Position numbers and translations under genes: made by a program. A DNA stretch of 6,040 nucleotides from Phormidesmis priestleyi (GTDB lineage: Bacteria > Cyanobacteriota > Cyanobacteriia > Phormidesmidales > Phormidesmidaceae), in NCBI GenBank assembly GCA_003242115.1, contig QBMP01000182.1, positions 1 through 6,040 on the forward strand, written 5' to 3'. Positions 4,612-6,040 of the stretch are shown here, in pieces. The stretch's first letter is position 1. Every line of letters begins with the position of its first letter. Below the pieces are notes generated by a model. That model saw nothing but the letters and a program-made list of their open reading frames with translations. It made no database searches and was not told the origin of the DNA.

Positions 4612-5604
4612 ATGGCCTTTATCCAAGCCGGTCAAAACTGGCAGTTCAGCACAGAATCCGATCTCGAAGAAGTCATCTGGCGTAATCTACCGAAGCTGTT
4701 AAACTTGCGGCCACTCAGTCGTCAGTTTTCAATCAGCGGCAAGTTCTGTGACATCCTAGCAATTGATGAATCTAACCAGCTCGTCGTCATAGAGCTAAAG
4801 AACACAGAAGATCGCTACGTCGTCCAGCAGTTGGTGCGTTATTACAACGTGATCAAGGCAGCAGAAACATTGCCCTTTAAAGCAGCTATCAGTGAGCCAC
4901 GCCTATTGGCCATCGCACCGAGCTTCCATGCCGATACGCTCATCGACTGTCAATACAGCACTTTGAAAGTAGAGCTGATTACCTTCGCTCTTAAGACATC
5001 AAAGAACGGGCAACTAAGCCTAGTTCTGAGTGATGTAGCTGGTAGTAAGCTGAGCGCTCTACGCCTACCGAAAGCGCCACCAGCCACGCAGCCTGATATC
5101 TCCCTACCAGAAGCGCCTCGCAAGCTGCTGAACTGGCTCAGCCATAGTTCAGATGCTGAGTACGACTGGGTGATGCAGATGAGGAAGCAGCTTCTCAGCT
5201 TCGACACTCGCATGAAAGAAATCGTAACTTCAACCAGCATCTTCTACGGACGCGGTAAGACCAAAGCCTGCTGCGAGCTGAGGAAAGAAAGACCAATAGG
5301 AGGGGGTAACCAGGCAATCGCCTACTTCTTGTGGTTGCCCCACCCAGAGTATCGACCGCACGTCATCAGGATGATGGTGAACTTCAACCTTCAGCAGCAG
5401 CAGATCAGACACCTGCTTTATTGTCGCCACTCGTATCGAATCAGTGAGTCATGGAGCTTCCCTAGTCGCCCGAACATCATGGGTGTGATGCGTGGTATGC
5501 CACGATTCCAAGAACACTATGAGCCGTTGCTCAACGCCAAACGATCTATCAAATCAGCAGACATCGTAGAGCTGGCCTTGCGCACCTGGTACAAACGGCT
5601 ATAG
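4612..5604 (+). CDS. NucS/DUF91-like PD-(D/E)XK endonuclease-fold protein
   Basis: The 330-aa product carries a PD-(D/E)XK nuclease core in its first 80 residues: helix DLEEVIWRNL with E19/E20, then GKFCDILAID with D47, then VVIELKN with E61 and K63, then a QxxxY motif (Q73-LVR-Y77) on the following helix. This spacing is that of the RecB-like nucleases, closest to the C-terminal domain of NucS/DUF91, which cut DNA with magnesium. All core catalytic residues are present, so it should be active. The second half (about 170-330) contains FYGRGKTKACCELRK and loosely resembles DUF5655-type C-terminal domains that accompany such nucleases; that is inference. A TTG at 4591 would add seven residues; I prefer the ATG at 4612, which sits just before the conserved part. 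Possible roles are DNA repair or defence against foreign DNA. It is last in the + strand run and convergent with the next gene. Confidence 0.8.
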   Translation: MAFIQAGQNWQFSTESDLEEVIWRNLPKLLNLRPLSRQFSISGKFCDILAIDESNQLVVIELKNTEDRYVVQQLVRYYNVIKAAETLPFKAAISEPRLLAIAPSFHADTLIDCQYSTLKVELITFALKTSKNGQLSLVLSDVAGSKLSALRLPKAPPATQPDISLPEAPRKLLNWLSHSSDAEYDWVMQMRKQLLSFDTRMKEIVTSTSIFYGRGKTKACCELRKERPIGGGNQAIAYFLWLPHPEYRPHVIRMMVNFNLQQQQIRHLLYCRHSYRISESWSFPSRPNIMGVMRGMPRFQEHYEPLLNAKRSIKSADIVELALRTWYKRL

Positions 5605-5616
5605 GCGATCGCGCGC

Positions 5617-6031
5617 TCATATTGCTAGCAAAACGACAGCAGCGCCCGGTCGCTTCAGGTAGGTGCTGCCGTTACTAGGGCTAGGCTTTTCCAGCGTCAC
5701 AGCAGTCACCTGCTGACCAACCGGAATGGCATCACGGAGCTGTTCGAGCTGGCCTAACCTCGCTGTCAGCAAAAGGGTATAGCAGTGGCCTGATGTGGTT
5801 GAGATAGGCCATATCCTTGAGCGTTTTTTTATTGTCACGAAGGAAGGTGTATTCCTCCTCCCAAGCAGCCTCATCTAAAACGCTCAGGTCTCTGAGTGCC
5901 TGTACCTCGCAACCAAATAGATGAGCTGTTTCCACGACTCGCTCATAGGTACTGGGATGCTGTTCTAGATGTCGTAGCACCTCAGAGCTTTCGACAAACT
6001 CAAACCGCTGATCGGGCAGGTGATAGGACAT
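5617..6031 (-). pseudogene. Protein of unknown function, probably split by a one-base frameshift
   Basis: From the ATG at 6031 one frame reads 99 aa (MSYHLPDQRFEF ... LNHIRPLLYPFADSE) and stops at 5732. A +1 shift near the AAAAGGG run at 5771-5777 joins it to a second frame, LTARLGQLEQLRDAIPVGQQ, then VTAVTLEKPSP and KRPGAAVVLLAI, which ends at 5617. The joined protein would be about 137 aa. Both halves look like genuine protein: the first is acidic and helical (EVLRHLEQHPSTYERVVETA), the second ends in a compact beta-rich tail. No motif identifies a function. The break may be a real mutation, a sequencing error at the homopolymer or, less likely, programmed shifting. If the frames are unrelated, 5732-6031 alone would be the gene. 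The upstream region lies outside the window. Confidence 0.5.
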
Positions 6032-6040
6032 GATTTGATG

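Noticed and set aside
4950..5430. Minus-strand open frames opposite the nuclease
   Set aside because: Antisense to a gene with intact catalytic motifs; compositions are not protein-like.

Overview
The window most likely comes from a filamentous or unicellular cyanobacterium. Four perfect copies of the palindrome GCGATCGC (HIP1) occur in 6 kb, where about 0.1 would be expected by chance. The protein types also fit: an MGEAKRRK-start protein, a small multi-Cys protein and small secreted proteins of unknown function. I cannot name the species. No rRNA, tRNA, CRISPR array or intact transposase was found. The region reads as accessory DNA: short hypothetical genes separated by decayed genes and repeats.

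Layout. 1-220 holds no convincing gene, only a terminator-like hairpin. 221-365 is a 145-bp MITE-like element with perfect 18-bp terminal inverted repeats and an internal hairpin. Its right edge abuts a broken tyrosine recombinase on the minus strand (366-735), which has four in-frame stops and a frameshift. A further coding-like remnant upstream (805-952) contains a (GAGGT)5 microsatellite. 955-1353 has no intact gene but holds a strong 16-bp-stem hairpin, one copy of a dispersed repeat and an octamer tandem repeat.

1354-2130 (minus) is a secreted thermonuclease-family protein with an N-terminal His/Cys-rich motif and a complete set of SNase catalytic residues. Upstream of it lies the 3' stub of a UvrD-family helicase (2194-2340, minus). 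2468-2944 (+) encodes a small secreted four-Cys protein. 3130-3576 (minus) encodes an MGEAKRRK-type protein of unknown function.

3692-5604 (+) is a run of four same-strand genes starting after a plausible sigma-70 promoter at 3629-3656. They encode a double zinc-binding (8-Cys) protein, a 56-aa ORF, a single-pass membrane or secreted protein whose ATG overlaps the previous stop by 4 nt (ATGA), and a NucS/DUF91-like PD-(D/E)XK nuclease. Only the ATGA pair is strongly linked; the rest of the operon is inferred. The window ends in a convergent minus-strand gene of unknown function, which appears to be split by a one-base frameshift.

Three copies of a 29-bp repeat (3023, 3620, 3732) link the region: one carries the -35 box of the promoter and one encodes the first CxxC of the zinc protein. 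No clearly new defence or mobile system is demonstrated. The nuclease cluster and the repeat family are the items most worth following up.
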